From NCBI GenBank assembly GCA_964433875.1, contig CAYSSO010000021.1:1-30878 (forward strand): 30,878 bases of DNA, written 5' to 3'. Below the pieces are notes generated by a model. That model made no database searches. It had not been told where the DNA came from and worked only from the letters and a program-made list of their open reading frames with translations. This stretch comes from Athalassotoga sp964433875. Lineage in GTDB: Bacteria > Thermotogota > Thermotogae > Mesoaciditogales > Mesoaciditogaceae. Both the position numbers and the translations under genes were made by a program. The first letter of the stretch is position 1. Every line of letters begins with the position of its first letter. Below, piece by piece: positions 1 through 7,371 of this stretch.

Positions 1-2
1 GC

Positions 3-47
3 AGCACATCTCCAGCAGCAACTGGTGTTGTAGTTAAATACTGGTAA
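3..47 (+). CDS. Possible 3' end of an unidentified gene cut by the window edge
   Basis: The third frame reads through from the window edge for 14 codons to a TAA at 45-47, with the tail ...TGVVVKYW. The small-residue and beta-branched composition could be the C-terminus of a secreted or envelope protein, but the stretch is too short to identify. The other two plus frames also stop within this region, so the assignment is weak. Confidence 0.25.
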   Translation, partial: STSPAATGVVVKYW

Positions 48-51
48 TCGT

Positions 52-134
52 TAGCGCATAGTGGCGCATGGCATATGGCTTATAGCATATGGCACGTAGC
101 GCGTGGAAAAGAGATTAGGAATTAGGAATTAGAG
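52..134. repeat. Mosaic of degenerate 7-bp tandem repeats
   Basis: Four-base words TGGC or TAGC (TGGA in the last) recur at exact 7-bp spacing from 62 to 107 (starts 62, 69, 76, 83, 90, 97, 104). A second heptad series, ATTAGGA, ATTAGGA, ATTAGAG, follows at 114-134. There is no coding frame here. A similar mosaic lies on the other side of the ABC exporter genes (2421-2511). Heptameric short tandem repeats of this style are known from cyanobacteria; any role here is unknown. Confidence 0.7.
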
Positions 135-182
135 AGAAAAACGAAGATATTTAGAGCAATTTGAAGTTAATCGAAGATAGAC

Positions 183-208
183 ATAGGAGATCTTATCAGA
201 TCTCCTAT
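183..208. terminator. Hairpin downstream of the ABC exporter operon, possible terminator
   Basis: ATAGGAGATCT (183-193) and AGATCTCCTAT (198-208) form a perfect 11-bp stem with a 4-nt loop. On the plus side it is followed by an AT-rich tract (atttatttata) rather than a clean T-run; on the minus side the U-tract is poor. It lies between the end of the minus-strand exporter operon (238) and the possible plus-strand gene end at 47, so it could end transcription from either side. Confidence 0.55.
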
Positions 209-237
209 ATTTATTTATAATCGTTACAAATCGTCCT

Positions 238-1419
238 TTATGCCCTTTCGATCGATCTTTTGACGAGTGCAAATGTCATCGAAATTCCAAACCATAACGC
301 GGGGACAAAGAAGTTCATCCACATTGGCGTTGGGGACTGGGAAACTTTCAAAAATTCGCGCATCGCGTTTGTCGCGTACCATAATGGATTCGCATAGACG
401 AATACTTTTATATACATCGGAAGGTTGAAAAGTGGAAAGTATATTCCGGCGAGAAATTCGAGAGGAAGGTTTATAACGCTCGAAAGCGCGCTGACGGCCA
501 CCGCGCTCGAGACCGCCATTCCTATCGCAAATCCCATCGCCGTGTAGACTGCGCAGGAAAAAAGATAATACAAAAATGCCTGAATCGAGAAGATATCAAC
601 CCTCGATTCCATGATAAAGATGGCAAAGAGCGCAAGACCTATGTACTGGATTATCATGATGATAATCCTTGAGAAGGTGAATCCAAAAAAGAAACTCGGA
701 GGGCTCATTGGAGTCGTAGAGTATTTTTTTAAAACCTTTCCGTACCTCAAAAAAGAAAGTTTGGGAGCAACCAGAATCAAGCCCGTCGTAAAGGATGCTA
801 TAACGAGTATTCCCGGCGTTACAAAATCGGTGTAGGATGGAGATCCCATAATCTCGCCGAGTATTTTCGAATTGACCGTTATGCTTTTTACACTCTGCCC
901 GAGCGTTTTTGAAAAGAAGGTGTTTATCTGCGATGTAAGGCCCGAGATCATGCCCTGCGCCAGAGCCGAGGAGGCTCTGTTGGGAACGTAGTATGTCTCG
1001 AGATTTACCGGAGAGAATTTAAGGTTCAATTTAGAGAGCAAAAGCATCCTCGCTATGGACTGATCAAAATTTTGCGGGATAACAATAAGGATATCATCCT
1101 GGCCGTAGAGGATCTTTTCGATCGCTTCAGATCTTTGAGACGGATTCATAACCGTCAAAGTGAAGACGGCTCCTTTATTTGGGAAGGACATCGACTTAAG
1201 CACCTCAACGACTTTATTTGAAAAATCGAAGTTAGAATTTGCCGACTCATTTATGAGTATAACGTTGAAATTCATTGATCCGCGCATTCCGAGATTTGAA
1301 AATGCCAAAACGAGAAGGACAAGTAAAAGAATTGGAAAGATGATAACCCAGAATATAGATCTCCTGTTTCTCAAATCCGAAAGCAGGTGAAATTTAAAGA
1401 ATTTCCAGAATGCTTTCAA
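238..1419 (-). CDS. ABC-2 type transporter permease
   Basis: This is the membrane subunit of an ABC exporter (393 aa). It has the layout of the ABC2_membrane_3 / YhgE-YhaP-like family: one N-terminal membrane helix (about residues 22-42), a long extracytoplasmic segment of roughly 150 residues, then a group of five or so hydrophobic helices from about residue 200 to the end, closing with a basic tail. It pairs with the ATPase just upstream: the ATG at 1419 overlaps the ATPase stop at 1416 (ATGA), so the two are translationally coupled. Exporters of this kind carry drugs, lipids or peptides; nothing visible fixes the substrate. No dedicated immunity or biosynthesis gene lies beside it. Confidence 0.88.
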   Translation of the reverse strand: MKAFWKFFKFHLLSDLRNRRSIFWVIIFPILLLVLLVLAFSNLGMRGSMNFNVILINESANSNFDFSNKVVEVLKSMSFPNKGAVFTLTVMNPSQRSEAIEKILYGQDDILIVIPQNFDQSIARMLLLSKLNLKFSPVNLETYYVPNRASSALAQGMISGLTSQINTFFSKTLGQSVKSITVNSKILGEIMGSPSYTDFVTPGILVIASFTTGLILVAPKLSFLRYGKVLKKYSTTPMSPPSFFFGFTFSRIIIMIIQYIGLALFAIFIMESRVDIFSIQAFLYYLFSCAVYTAMGFAIGMAVSSAVAVSALSSVINLPLEFLAGIYFPLFNLPMYIKVFVYANPLWYATNAMREFLKVSQSPTPMWMNFFVPALWFGISMTFALVKRSIERA

Positions 1420-2327
1420 TCTCTTAATCCCCTTCCGGTAAGAGTTAAAAACACATCCTCCAGCGTGGGTTCAACAAGAGATATGTCTGTTATCTTTATT
1501 GAATTCCTCTTTGACCATTCGACGAGCCCTTCGAGGGTCGCGGTTATATCGTCTGTCTCTATTCTGAAATGATCGTCTATTATGTCAACGGATTTCAATT
1601 CTTCGATGACGGATTTTGAAGGCAACTGGGAACATGTAAAATCTATTTCGCTTTTTCCTCCGTACTTCCTTATCAAATTTTTAGGAGTGTCGCTTGCTAC
1701 GATCTTTCCCCTGTCAATTATCGATATTCTATCGCAAAGCGCTTGCGCCTCTTCCATGTAATGGGTTGTCAAAAAGACGGTTTTGCCGTTTCTTTTGAGA
1801 TCTCTTATGAGTTGCCAGACAGATTCTCTCGATTGAGGATCGAGCCCGACGGTGGGTTCGTCCAAAAAGATAATATCCGGATCGTTCACAAGGGCCGTCG
1901 CTATCGCAAGTCTCTGACGCTGTCCGCCCGAAAGATTGTCGGTGAAGTCTTCTGCCTTTTCCTCTATCTGGACCATCTTTATTATCTCTTCGGAAGATTT
2001 AGCGTTTTTGAAAAAGGAGGCAAACAATTCGATCACCTCTTTTACCTTGAGATGATCGAGAAATCTTGTCTCTTGAAGTACAACACCTATTCTCTCTTTT
2101 ATAAAAGATGGAGTCTGGCCATGTACCTTACGGCCGAAGAAGATTATCTCACCGTCGCCGGCCTTTCTGAGCCCTTCGAGTATTTCAACCGTTGTGGTCT
2201 TGCCGGCTCCATTCGGGCCAAGAAAGCCAAAGATCTCGCCCCTGTAAAGATCTATGTCTATTCCTTTCAAAGCCTCAAAATGCCCGTATCTCTTCTTCAG
2301 ATTTCTTACTTCTAAGATCCTCTCCAT
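1416..2327 (-). CDS. ABC transporter ATP-binding protein (exporter type)
   Basis: This is the cytoplasmic ATPase that drives the ABC-2 permease next to it. Walker A GPNGAGKT is at about residues 37-44, followed by a Q-loop, the signature LSGGQRQR, Walker B IIFLDEP and a switch histidine in LTTHYMEEA. The C-terminal extension (about 80 residues) ends in the ...PTLEDVFLTLTGR motif typical of CcmA/DrrA-type exporter ATPases. The frame stays open upstream to 2483, but the start at 2327 (MERILEV) is chosen because AAGGTGAT lies 5-12 nt before it and homology begins there, giving 303 aa. The upstream extension would run through the heptad repeats and has no family similarity. Confidence 0.92.
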   Translation of the reverse strand: MERILEVRNLKKRYGHFEALKGIDIDLYRGEIFGFLGPNGAGKTTTVEILEGLRKAGDGEIIFFGRKVHGQTPSFIKERIGVVLQETRFLDHLKVKEVIELFASFFKNAKSSEEIIKMVQIEEKAEDFTDNLSGGQRQRLAIATALVNDPDIIFLDEPTVGLDPQSRESVWQLIRDLKRNGKTVFLTTHYMEEAQALCDRISIIDRGKIVASDTPKNLIRKYGGKSEIDFTCSQLPSKSVIEELKSVDIIDDHFRIETDDITATLEGLVEWSKRNSIKITDISLVEPTLEDVFLTLTGRGLRD

Positions 2328-2343
2328 TTTTATCACCTTGATA

Positions 2344-2349
2344 ATTATA
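2344..2349 (-). promoter_or_regulatory. Possible -10 box for the ABC exporter operon
   Basis: TATAAT on the minus strand, 16 nt before the start codon at 2327. No convincing -35 at 16-18 bp (TTACTT at 18 bp is the best). The predicted start of transcription would leave a very short leader around the ribosome binding site, so the call is tentative. Confidence 0.4.
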
Positions 2350-2420
2350 CAAAAAATTAGGTGTGTAAAGTAATGGAAATCCGAATCTCTGACTCTCGCG
2401 GCGGGTATCTCTCGAAGCGT

Positions 2421-2511
2421 GTAGTTTGTGGCGCGTAGCAGGTGGAACAGAATTGACAATTGAAATTGCTGCTCACTTTTCACTACTCACCACTCACTCT
2501 TCACTGCTCAC
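2421..2511. repeat. Second mosaic of degenerate 7-bp tandem repeats
   Basis: GTAG or GTGG words start at 2421, 2428, 2435 and 2442 (exact 7-bp steps). AATTG words follow at 2451, 2458 and 2464. Then come six heptads of the form NNYTCAC from 2470 to 2511 (TGCTCAC, TTTTCAC, TACTCAC, CACTCAC, TCTTCAC, TGCTCAC). The segment fills most of the gap between the exporter operon and the folE2 promoter and has no credible coding frame. It shares phrasing with 52-134, for example cgtagcgcgtggaa versus cgtagcaggtggaa. Confidence 0.75.
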
Positions 2512-2517
2512 TCTCCA

Positions 2518-2546
2518 TTTATAAGACTTCAAGAAAATGGTATAAT
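2518..2546 (+). promoter_or_regulatory. Promoter of the folE2-maf operon
   Basis: An extended -10 TGG-TATAAT (2538-2546) with TTTATA at 2518-2523, 17 bp upstream of the hexamer. It sits 29 nt before the folE2 ATG at 2576, leaving room for the AAAGGAG site at 2562-2568. Confidence 0.7.
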
Positions 2547-2575
2547 TGATTTGTTCTTGCGAAAGGAGCATTCTG

Positions 2576-3361
2576 ATGGAATTGCCGGATGTACAAAGTG
2601 AAAAAGACACAAGAAATATTTACATAGACAAAGTCGGAGTGAGCGATATAATCTATCCAATAGTTGTCCTGGATAAGGCAAATGTCTATCAAAATACCGT
2701 CGGAAAGATAAACATGTACGTTGACCTGCCAAAGGATTTCAGAGGCACACACATGAGCAGATTTGTCGAGGTCTTGAATGCCCACATGGGAAAGATGACG
2801 ATTCAGAACATGGAGAGCATCCTCGATGACATGAAAGCAAAACTCAATGCCGAAGTTTCTCACCTTGAGGTTGAGTTTGACTATTTTGTGATGCGCCAGG
2901 CGCCCGTCTCGAAGATATCGAGTTATACACCTTACAAAGCCAGGTTCATCTCAAAAAAAGACAAAGGCTTTGATTTCGTCCTTGAGGTTATCGTGCCGGT
3001 TCACACATTGTGCCCGTGCTCGAAAGAGATAAGCGAGAAGGGCGCTCACAATCAAAGGGCGGTGGCAGATATATCCGTGAGGATGAACAAAATAGTATGG
3101 ATAGAAGATTTGATAGATGTGGCAGAAAGTTCGGCCTCGGCCCCGCTTTTTACACTTTTAAAGCGTGAAGATGAAAAGTATATAACCGAAAGCGCGTACG
3201 ATAACCCAAAATTCGTTGAAGACATAGTGAGAGACATCTCTTTAAAACTCGAAAAAGACGAAAGAATAACGTGGTACAACATAAAAGTTACAAGTTATGA
3301 GTCGATTCACCCTCACAATGCCTATGCGTGCCACGATCAATGGAAGAAGGTCACAAAATGA
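2576..3361 (+). CDS. folE2: GTP cyclohydrolase IB (FolE2)
   Basis: FolE2 converts GTP to 7,8-dihydroneopterin triphosphate, the first step toward tetrahydrofolate and queuosine-type deazapurines. It is the metal-flexible alternative to FolE and acts in the cytoplasm. The protein is 261 aa, normal for the family. The hallmark LCPCSKEIS lies at about residues 145-153 with the catalytic cysteine, and YTPYKARFI and HPHNAYA are further conserved blocks. The start at 2576 follows AAAGGAG (2562-2568) by 7 nt; the frame is open to 2546 but that extension lies in the promoter. Its stop overlaps the next start (ATGA at 3358-3361). No FolE is visible in the window. Confidence 0.93.
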   Translation: MELPDVQSEKDTRNIYIDKVGVSDIIYPIVVLDKANVYQNTVGKINMYVDLPKDFRGTHMSRFVEVLNAHMGKMTIQNMESILDDMKAKLNAEVSHLEVEFDYFVMRQAPVSKISSYTPYKARFISKKDKGFDFVLEVIVPVHTLCPCSKEISEKGAHNQRAVADISVRMNKIVWIEDLIDVAESSASAPLFTLLKREDEKYITESAYDNPKFVEDIVRDISLKLEKDERITWYNIKVTSYESIHPHNAYACHDQWKKVTK

Positions 3362-4344
3362 GAGAGGCGCTGTTTTTTGAAGTTTTAAAGGATGATAGGG
3401 TAAGATGCGACCTTTGTCCGCACCATTGCGTGCTAAAAATTGGTCAAAGTGGAATATGCAACGCACGAAAAAATATAGATGGGATACTTTACTCTCTCAA
3501 TTATGGACAGATATCCGGCATCTCCATGGATCCTGTCGAGAAAAAGCCTCTTTTTCATTTTTTCCCCGGTGAGGAGATTCTTTCCATTGGTAGTTGGGGG
3601 TGCAATATGTCATGCCCTTATTGCCAGAACTGGGAAATATCTCACGCTATTCCACGGGTAAGGGATTTCCCTCCGGATCAAATAGCAACTCTTGCAAGGG
3701 ATCACAAATCCTTTGGAATAGCCTATACTTACTCGGAACCGGTAGTCTGGTTTGAGTATGTCCTCGACTGTGCCCGCGTTGCGATGAAAGAAGGCCTTCA
3801 CAACGTGCTTGTAACTAACGGCTTTATAGAGGAAAAGCCCTTTAAACTTTTGATCCAGTACTTCTCCGCCATGAACATAGACGTTAAATCTTTCAGTCAG
3901 GATTATTACAGAAAGGTCCTTGGAGGAAATAGAGACGTCGTGATGAAAAATGTCGAAATGGCTTACAAAGCCGGCATTCACATAGAATTGACGACGCTTG
4001 TCGTTCCGGAAGACAATGATTCTGAGGAAGAGATAGAAGGCATAGCAAAATGGATAAGCGCAATAGATAAATCGATTCCACTTCATCTGTCAAGGTACTT
4101 TCCAAATTACAAATACGATAGGCCTCCAACGGATCCGGACAAACTTGAAACCCTCTGGCAGATCGCCAAAGAGTATCTCGATTACGTCTACATTGGGAAT
4201 ATCCCTGGAATGCATGAGGACACAGTATGCCCCAAATGCGGTAATCTTGTGATAAAACGCAATGGATATAACGTTGAAATATTAGGTCTTGACGAGGAGG
4301 GAAACTGTACAAATTGTGGCCATCACATAGCGATAAGAAAGTAA
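3358..4344 (+). CDS. amrS: AmmeMemoRadiSam system radical SAM enzyme (AmrS)
   Basis: This radical SAM protein (328 aa) belongs to the family that co-occurs with AMMECR1 (AmrA) and MEMO (AmrB) proteins; its reaction is not established. The cluster motif CNMSCPYC gives C82, C86 and C89. The N-terminus carries extra cysteines (CDLCPHHC ... GIC) and the C-terminus ends in two CxxC pairs (CPKC, CTNC) that look like a small zinc ribbon. The start overlaps the folE2 stop as ATGA, so the two are coupled. A MEMO-family gene lies at 22842-23666, far away and on the other strand; no AMMECR1 gene is visible. A pyruvate-formate-lyase-activating annotation is a common over-call for this family. Confidence 0.88.
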   Translation: MREALFFEVLKDDRVRCDLCPHHCVLKIGQSGICNARKNIDGILYSLNYGQISGISMDPVEKKPLFHFFPGEEILSIGSWGCNMSCPYCQNWEISHAIPRVRDFPPDQIATLARDHKSFGIAYTYSEPVVWFEYVLDCARVAMKEGLHNVLVTNGFIEEKPFKLLIQYFSAMNIDVKSFSQDYYRKVLGGNRDVVMKNVEMAYKAGIHIELTTLVVPEDNDSEEEIEGIAKWISAIDKSIPLHLSRYFPNYKYDRPPTDPDKLETLWQIAKEYLDYVYIGNIPGMHEDTVCPKCGNLVIKRNGYNVEILGLDEEGNCTNCGHHIAIRK

Positions 4345-5354
4345 ATCTTTTATTGTTCCGTACCACTTTGATATCCGTTACACTTATCTTAATCGTTCTT
4401 GTCGTGATCTTCGTTGCACTGACAAGAAAGCCTCCACAGTATTACGTTCAATACGGAACGGCGCTTGGAACAAATGTAAAGATCTCGTACGCAACTTCGA
4501 AAGGAAATGCCAAAGCAGTCGTCGATCAGATGTTTGCAATGCTCGACAATGTTAATGACACTTTCAATCCATGGCTTGTCGGATCTGAACTTTACAACCT
4601 AAACCATTCAGATGGAAAATGGGTTCGGGTTAGCCCGCAGTTAATGGATGTTCTAAGATACGCAATTGAAATCGCCCGAGAAACGAATGGAAGTTTTGAT
4701 CCAACAATAGGGAGACTAGTGGATTTGTGGGGATTCAATTCAACAGATTCGAAAAAATGGCATCTGCCCTCCTCTTCCGAGATATCAAACGCGCTATCAC
4801 ATGTGGGATATCAAAATGTACAGTTTGATGGAGACAAGGTAAGAATTTCAAACGGCGCATGGATAGATTTAGGCGGTATCGCGAAGGGATATGCCGTTGA
4901 ACTTTTGGTCAAATTCGCAAAGGAAAATGATCCAAATTCGACAGGTTATGTGGACATAGGAGGAGATATAGGAATAATCGGCCCAAAGTATGGAAACCAG
5001 CCGTGGAAGATAGGAATAAGAAATCCAGACGGAGGGCCGAATGATGCGATAACCTACGTTGACCTTTACAATGGTTATATAGCAACCTCCGGTAATTACG
5101 AAAGGTACATAATCGTCGGAGGAAGAAGATATTATCACATTCTAAATCCAAAGACCGGATATTCTCAAAATTACTTCCAGTCAGTCACGTCTATTTCAGA
5201 TAACGGTATGCTTTCAGATGCCTTCGGCACGGCCGCGATGGTTGCCGGTCCAAATTACCTGAATCAATGGGCCTCCGAAATGGGAGTTGCATATCTGGCT
5301 ATAAACAACGGTCAGATTCAATCGAATGAGTTATGGAATGAATATGCCCAGTGA
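4314..5354 (+). CDS. apbE: FAD:protein FMN transferase (ApbE), membrane-anchored
   Basis: ApbE covalently attaches FMN from FAD to threonine or serine on extracytosolic flavoproteins such as Rnf/Nqr subunits and FMN-binding proteins. An N-terminal membrane helix (about residues 15-38) anchors it outside. Family blocks are intact: NGSFDPTIGRL, DLGGIAKGYA, VDIGGDIGIIG, and the tail TSGNYERY, HILNPKTGY and SDAFGTA with the metal-ligand Asp and Thr. Two starts are possible. TTG at 4314 has AGGAGG 13 nt before it but overlaps amrS by 31 nt. TTG at 4353 has a poorer site but matches the length of the paralogue at 5869. The second paralogue in the same operon is degenerate; this copy is probably the active one. 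Confidence 0.9.
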   Translation: MWPSHSDKKVNLLLFRTTLISVTLILIVLVVIFVALTRKPPQYYVQYGTALGTNVKISYATSKGNAKAVVDQMFAMLDNVNDTFNPWLVGSELYNLNHSDGKWVRVSPQLMDVLRYAIEIARETNGSFDPTIGRLVDLWGFNSTDSKKWHLPSSSEISNALSHVGYQNVQFDGDKVRISNGAWIDLGGIAKGYAVELLVKFAKENDPNSTGYVDIGGDIGIIGPKYGNQPWKIGIRNPDGGPNDAITYVDLYNGYIATSGNYERYIIVGGRRYYHILNPKTGYSQNYFQSVTSISDNGMLSDAFGTAAMVAGPNYLNQWASEMGVAYLAINNGQIQSNELWNEYAQ

Positions 5355-5868
5355 AGGTTTGAGCGCAAAAAAGATAACGACTTACGGAATGCTTATAGCC
5401 GTCGGTTCGGCCATATACGTACTCGAAAATTACGCGCCCTTCCCCGTTCCAATTCCGGGCGCACGATGGGGCTTTTCAAATATGGTCATAGTTTATGCGC
5501 TTTCTGATACTCCAATTTCGTGGCTTGTCGTTTTAACGATTGGAAAATCACTGATAGGGAGTTTGCTCGGAGGAACTTTTCTTGCGCCAACATTTTTAAT
5601 GGGATTTTTGGGATCGATCGGATCGACCTTTGCGATGTATCTATCATTTTTTGCCATGAAAAATCGCACAGGCCTTGTTTTTCATAGCGTCCTTGGCGCT
5701 TTAACGAACAATTTTGTTCAGGTCTTAATAGGAGTTCAAATAGTCAACAGTTGGGCAATAATGTCCTATCTGCCTTACATGGAAATAATAGGCATCCTTT
5801 CTGGAGTGGCCAACGCGGTGATAGCGGGTGTCCTTGTCAAAAGAGTTAAAAGCGAAAGGAAGATATAG
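5326..5868 (+). CDS. Gx transporter family / HepT-like membrane protein
   Basis: This integral membrane protein (180 aa, five or six hydrophobic helices) has the PGARWGFSN motif of the Hpre_diP_synt_I (Gx transporter, COG4769) family. It was once annotated as heptaprenyl diphosphate synthase component I, but the fold is that of an ECF-type substrate-binding membrane subunit. Homologues sit beside apbE and NusG_II genes in many bacteria and in extracellular electron transfer loci, which fits this context: it lies between two apbE genes, overlapping the first by 29 nt and abutting the second. Alternative starts are at 5338 and 5344; none has a strong ribosome site, so coupling to apbE is likely. 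The substrate is unknown. Confidence 0.82.
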   Translation: MSYGMNMPSEGLSAKKITTYGMLIAVGSAIYVLENYAPFPVPIPGARWGFSNMVIVYALSDTPISWLVVLTIGKSLIGSLLGGTFLAPTFLMGFLGSIGSTFAMYLSFFAMKNRTGLVFHSVLGALTNNFVQVLIGVQIVNSWAIMSYLPYMEIIGILSGVANAVIAGVLVKRVKSERKI

Positions 5869-6966
5869 GTGAAAAGAGGAGTCATAATAACGATCTTCAC
5901 GATTGTCGTGGTTGGAGGGGTTATAAGCGCCATCCTTTTCATAAAACCTGCTCCTAAATATTACACACGTTACGGAATAGAACTCGGTACAAATGTTCAA
6001 ATAACCTATGCGACCTCGAAGGGCAATGCGAAACAGGTAGTGGACGAAATGTTCAAAAAATTTAAAGATTACGAGGAGATCTTCGATCCATGGCTTGCGG
6101 GATCCGAACTTTACAATCTCAATCATTCAGATGGAAAATGGACAAAGGTATCACCGGCGCTTTTGACGGTCATAAAAGACTCTATTAACTTCGCAAAGTT
6201 CACAGACGGAAAGTTCGATCCGACAATCGGAAGGCTTGTTCCGCTTTGGGGATTTAACACCGACAACACGAAGAACTGGCATTTACCCTCTCTCGATNNN
6301 NNNNNNNNNNNNNNNNNNNNNNNNNNNNNNNNNNNNNNNNNNNNNNNNNNNNNNNNNNNCTGGTATTTACCCTCTCTCGATGAGATAAAAGACGCGCTAA
6401 AGCATGTCGGATATCAAAATGTTGAGATAAAGGGAGATGAAGTAAGGCTTCTGAATGGAGTATGGCTTGATCTTAACGGCATGATGGAAGGGTATATCGC
6501 CCAATTATTGGTTGAAATGGCAAAGAAGAATGATCCATCTTCAACAGGCTTTGTGGATATAGGCGGGACGATAGGCATAATAGGTCCAAAAAATGGAAAT
6601 GAGCCGTGGATAGTTGGAATTCAAGATCCGAGAGGTAACCCAAATCAAGCCATAGCGTACGTTAAACTTTACAGCGGATACGTTGGCACCTCGGGTGATT
6701 ACGAAAGGTACATAATAGTGAATGGGAAGAGATATTATCATATATTTGATCCCAAGACAGGATATTCTAACAATTATCTCGAGTCTGTAACGACGGTATC
6801 GACAAGATCGATATATTCAGATGGCTTCGGTGTTTTCTCTATGGTCGCGGGTATCGATGCAATGAAAGATATGGCCCAAAAAATAGGCGTTGCGTATTAC
6901 GCGATAGACGAAAATGGGCAGGTTATAAAGAGTGCAAACTGGAACGAATATGAATACAAAAAATAA
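5869..6966 (+). CDS. ApbE-family protein, degenerate second copy (contains an assembly gap)
   Basis: This paralogue of the apbE gene at 4314 starts at a GTG directly after the preceding stop. It has an N-terminal membrane helix and the same overall domain. Key positions differ: DLGGIAKG becomes DLNGMMEG (Lys to Glu at 6487-6489), VDIGGD becomes VDIGGT (6568-6570), and the metal-site SDAFGTA becomes SDGFGVF (Thr to Val at 6832-6834). The TSGDYERY and HIFDPKTGY blocks remain. I infer that transferase activity is lost or altered. The N-run at 6298-6359 is flanked by two copies of the same 21-nt stretch; without the duplicate the protein would be about 337 aa and collinear with its sister. Confidence 0.85.
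   Translation: MKRGVIITIFTIVVVGGVISAILFIKPAPKYYTRYGIELGTNVQITYATSKGNAKQVVDEMFKKFKDYEEIFDPWLAGSELYNLNHSDGKWTKVSPALLTVIKDSINFAKFTDGKFDPTIGRLVPLWGFNTDNTKNWHLPSLDXXXXXXXXXXXXXXXXXXXXXWYLPSLDEIKDALKHVGYQNVEIKGDEVRLLNGVWLDLNGMMEGYIAQLLVEMAKKNDPSSTGFVDIGGTIGIIGPKNGNEPWIVGIQDPRGNPNQAIAYVKLYSGYVGTSGDYERYIIVNGKRYYHIFDPKTGYSNNYLESVTTVSTRSIYSDGFGVFSMVAGIDAMKDMAQKIGVAYYAIDENGQVIKSANWNEYEYKK
6298..6359. other. Assembly gap (62 N) inside the second apbE gene
   Basis: The sequence before the gap (from 6277, tggcatttaccctc...) is repeated after it (from 6361, tggtatttaccctc...) with one base changed. The two copies are 84 nt apart, so the frame is kept. The sister gene has no extra residues here, so the contig ends probably overlap and the gap is artificial. 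Confidence 0.9.
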
Positions 6967-7363
6967 ATTTTTCTCGAAATGGGACCTTTTATTGATAATT
7001 TTTTTAGTCGCAGGATTAGGGATATGGATAGGAATCAAACAACTCTCACCTCCGGCCGCCAAGGCCGTGATCCTTCTTGATGGAAAGGTTTACAAGGTAA
7101 TACCGCTCGACAAGAACGCTTATTACAAAATTTATCGAGGCGATACATACCTTATGACCGTTGAAACGAAACCGGGCGCGATAAGGGCGACTTATTCGAC
7201 AAACTGGATCTTTCCGCAAACGGAGACAACGCAGGTTAGCGTTGCGACGGGATGGATTTCTAAAGAAGGAGAAACGATAATAAGCGTTCCAAACAAGATA
7301 GTCATATACACCGAAGGATCGAAAGAAAAAACCTTATACGACGCGATGACTTATCAAAATTAG
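6950..7363 (+). CDS. NusG domain II-containing membrane-anchored protein
   Basis: A small protein (137 aa) with one N-terminal membrane helix (about residues 11-30) followed by an extracytosolic beta domain of the NusG_II (DUF1312) type. Typical features are the KAVILLDGKVYKVIPL strand pair, a YKIYRGDTY-like middle, and the C-terminal GETIISVPNKIVIYTEG block. Such proteins are regularly encoded with Gx-family membrane proteins and ApbE, as here; their role is unproven. The start ATG at 6950 overlaps the apbE2 stop by 17 nt; a GTG at 6932 is possible but adds only six residues. It is not the transcription factor NusG. Confidence 0.8.
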   Translation: MNTKNKFFSKWDLLLIIFLVAGLGIWIGIKQLSPPAAKAVILLDGKVYKVIPLDKNAYYKIYRGDTYLMTVETKPGAIRATYSTNWIFPQTETTQVSVATGWISKEGETIISVPNKIVIYTEGSKEKTLYDAMTYQN

Positions 7364-7371
7364 GTGATAAA

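Noticed and set aside
52..134. CRISPR-like or direct-repeat array
   Set aside because: Units are 7 bp and degenerate, with no spacers of constant length and no cas genes nearby.
1743..2315. 190-codon open frame on the plus strand
   Set aside because: It is antisense to the ABC ATPase with its Walker and signature motifs and has no family features of its own.
2328..2483. 52-residue N-terminal extension of the ABC ATPase
   Set aside because: It runs through the heptad repeats and lacks a ribosome site; AAGGTGAT and the family start agree on 2327.
3358..4344. Pyruvate formate-lyase activating enzyme
   Set aside because: No pyruvate formate-lyase gene nearby, and the cysteine pattern at both ends and the length match AmrS.
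6950..7363. Transcription factor NusG
   Set aside because: No NGN or KOW domain, and an N-terminal membrane helix is present; only the separate NusG_II type domain is seen.
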